Part shown: positions 7,206 through 8,111 of the stretch, piece after piece
Layout of the letters: each line of letters begins with the position of its first letter
Numbering within the stretch: position 1 is the first letter of the stretch
Source of the DNA: Thermodesulfovibrio sp.
GTDB taxonomy: Bacteria; Nitrospirota; Thermodesulfovibrionia; Thermodesulfovibrionales; JdFR-85
Length of the DNA: 8,111 nucleotides
Assembly (NCBI GenBank): GCA_027050975.1
Contig: JALUAR010000274.1
Location: forward strand, 1-8,111
Direction of reading: 5' to 3'
Position numbers and translations under genes: made by a program
The notes under the pieces: model-generated
Seen by the model: the letters and a program-made list of their open reading frames with translations, nothing else
Databases searched by the model: none
What the model was told of the DNA's origin: nothing

Positions 7206-7245
7206 GTCCCCGACCGGGGACAGGTTACTAACCTCAACAGGGGAC
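7206..7245. repeat. Short palindromic GTCCCC/GGGGAC-rich repeat, REP-like
   Basis: GTCCCCG (7206-7212) and CGGGGAC (7215-7221) form a 7+7 palindrome. AGGTTA (7222-7227) and TAACCT (7229-7234) form a second one directly next to it, and a third GGGGAC lies at 7240-7245. The block fills half of the gap between dnaE and the lipoprotein gene and runs into the lipoprotein's last codons (Val-Pro-Cys-stop). No T tract follows, so it is a poor terminator. The GGGGACAGGTTA core reminds me of dispersed REP-type repeats in some bacterial genomes; that resemblance is from memory and unverified. Confidence 0.4.
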
Positions 7246-7584
7246 GTAGTTTACCGTATAGCCATGCTTGATAAAAGCCCTTTTGAGGCTCTTTTTTTCT
7301 TCCGGTGTGAGGAACAGATACAGGGATACAACCTTATCCTTAGAGGCCTTTTTGGTGCAGACGTATTCATAGAACTGGCTTTTTATGTCTTCGGGAATAT
7401 TTGCATCCCGTAGAACTTTTTTAAAATCACCGCTGGCGCATAATAATCTATACAGGCTCTTGCTCTGGCGTCCAAAGTAGTATCCTCTGGTTCCCTTGCT
7501 AATGATAAAGGTGGTGGGTTTACATGCTACAAGCAGGATCCCCACAATTATCAAAAGAGACATTATCTTTCCGAAACTCTTCAT
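7234..7584 (-). CDS. Small predicted lipoprotein of unknown function, downstream partner of a thioredoxin-like gene
   Basis: This 116-aa protein starts with a lipoprotein signal: two lysines in MKSFGK, a hydrophobic stretch at 7-20, and the lipobox LVAC with C21 as the lipid-attachment site. The residue after it is Lys, not Asp, which in E. coli-like rules favours the outer membrane. The mature part is about 95 aa, basic and mostly helical in appearance (for example IPEDIKSQFYEYVC and LTPEEKKSLKRAFIKHGY). It has three further cysteines, C49, C76 and C116. I do not recognise the family. Its ATG overlaps the stop of the thioredoxin-like gene in ATGA (7581-7584). A strong AGGAGGT lies eight bases upstream inside that gene, so the two are almost certainly co-translated. 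The last three codons lie in a small palindromic repeat, so the C-terminus including C116 may be a recent addition. Confidence 0.75.
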   Translation of the reverse strand: MKSFGKIMSLLIIVGILLVACKPTTFIISKGTRGYYFGRQSKSLYRLLCASGDFKKVLRDANIPEDIKSQFYEYVCTKKASKDKVVSLYLFLTPEEKKSLKRAFIKHGYTVNYVPC

Positions 7585-8096
7585 CCTTCGTTACCTCCTT
7601 CCAGGAGCCTTTCTATCTGTTGATGAAAGGCCTCTGAGTCAAAATCCTGCCTGCCGATATACCTTTTCACCAAATTACCCTCTTTATCTATAATGTATGT
7701 TGCAGGCAGGCCGATTACGACATATTTTTTCACAAATACATCTCCCTTACGGTCAAGCAAGATGGGATAAGAGACAGGATTTTTTGTAATAAACTCCCTG
7801 ACAGTCCTTTCCTTCCTATCAACCGATATTCCGAGTATAATCAACCCCTTATCCTTGTAAGAGCGATAGAGATTATCCAGGCTGGGCATCTCCTCAATAC
7901 ATTCAGGACACCAGGTAGCCCAGAAGTTAATAACTACCACCCTTCCTTTTAGATCTGAGAGCTTATAAAGTCTGCCATCAAGAGAGGGAAGTTCGAAATC
8001 CAGGGCCTTTTCTGGAGATGCACTACCCAGTATTGGAAAAATTAATAGAAGGGAAATTATTATTAAAAAACTCTTTGCTGCTTTAGTAAATTACAT
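7581..8096 (-). CDS. Secreted thioredoxin-like protein (TlpA/ResA type), start disrupted or unusual
   Basis: TlpA/ResA-type proteins reduce or isomerise disulfides outside the cytoplasmic membrane. The frame encodes a thioredoxin fold with family-typical DFELPSLDG, then VVVINFWATWCPEC containing the active-site pair C63/C66 (numbering from ATG 8096), and the cis-proline loop GLPATYIID (P131). The CPEC active site differs from the more usual CxPC. Upstream of the fold, in frame, lies a clear signal peptide: Lys-rich start, hydrophobic FLIIISLLLIFPIL, then GSA-SP as a likely cleavage site. No ATG, GTG or TTG occurs within it. The only well-placed ATG (8096-8094, GAGGT six bases upstream) is followed at once by TAA. 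The first usable standard start is GTG at 7940, which would remove the signal peptide and the first strand. The family call is firm; whether the gene is functional is not. The extent given assumes the ATG at 8096. Confidence 0.75.
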
Positions 8097-8102
8097 TATA
8101 TG

Positions 8103-8107
8103 ACCTC
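8103..8107 (-). promoter_or_regulatory. Shine-Dalgarno for the thioredoxin-like gene
   Basis: On the minus strand GAGGT (8107-8103) lies six bases upstream of the ATG at 8096-8094, ideal spacing. It supports this ATG as the ancestral start, despite the TAA that follows. The same bases contain TATAAT (8100-8095), so a -10 promoter element is an alternative reading; its -35 would lie beyond the window edge. Confidence 0.4.
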
Positions 8108-8111
8108 AACT

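Noticed and set aside
7581..7940. GTG at 7940 as the true start of the thioredoxin-like gene
   Set aside because: It would delete the signal peptide and the conserved DFELPSLDG...KG strand that precede WCPEC in this family, while the frame stays open and in register upstream. Retained only as the fallback start.

Overview
The window reads as ordinary chromosomal DNA of a Gram-negative bacterium, with a few unusual details. Protein features suggest a Nitrospirota-like or deltaproteobacterial lineage: a DnaE of the Escherichia coli length class, dnaE directly followed by accA, a lipoprotein with a lipobox, a periplasmic TlpA-type thioredoxin, and heavy use of AGG/AGA (Arg) and ATA (Ile) codons. 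This placement is inference and not secure. I see no tRNA, rRNA, CRISPR array, phage gene or intact transposon.

Left part, plus strand (1-2642). An AT-rich leader of 186 bases carries a 7-bp inverted repeat, a hairpin and a duplicated ribosome-binding/ATG module. It precedes a very basic SprT-like zinc metalloprotease gene (187-825). That gene abuts dtd, encoding D-aminoacyl-tRNA deacylase (826-1278), with no spacer. After 68 bases containing a plausible promoter and a strong Shine-Dalgarno comes purB, adenylosuccinate lyase (1347-2642).

Middle, minus strand (2720-7161). dnaE (replicative DNA polymerase III alpha subunit, 1154 aa) is followed by accA (acetyl-CoA carboxylase carboxyltransferase alpha subunit), with stop and start overlapping in ATGA. 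purB and accA converge across a 77-base gap with only weak hairpins.

Right part, minus strand (7234-8096). A secreted thioredoxin-like gene of the TlpA/ResA type overlaps, again by ATGA, a 116-aa lipoprotein gene I do not recognise. The thioredoxin reading frame lacks a usable start for its obvious signal peptide. The only well-placed ATG, with a good Shine-Dalgarno, is followed at once by TAA, so the copy may be broken, misread or started unusually. Between this pair and dnaE sits a small palindromic GTCCCC/GGGGAC-rich repeat that reaches into the last codons of the lipoprotein gene.

The known genes are housekeeping: tRNA proofreading, purine synthesis, DNA replication and fatty-acid synthesis. 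The best candidates for something undescribed are the thioredoxin-lipoprotein pair and the basic SprT-like protease with its leader. I do not see strong evidence for a wholly new system.
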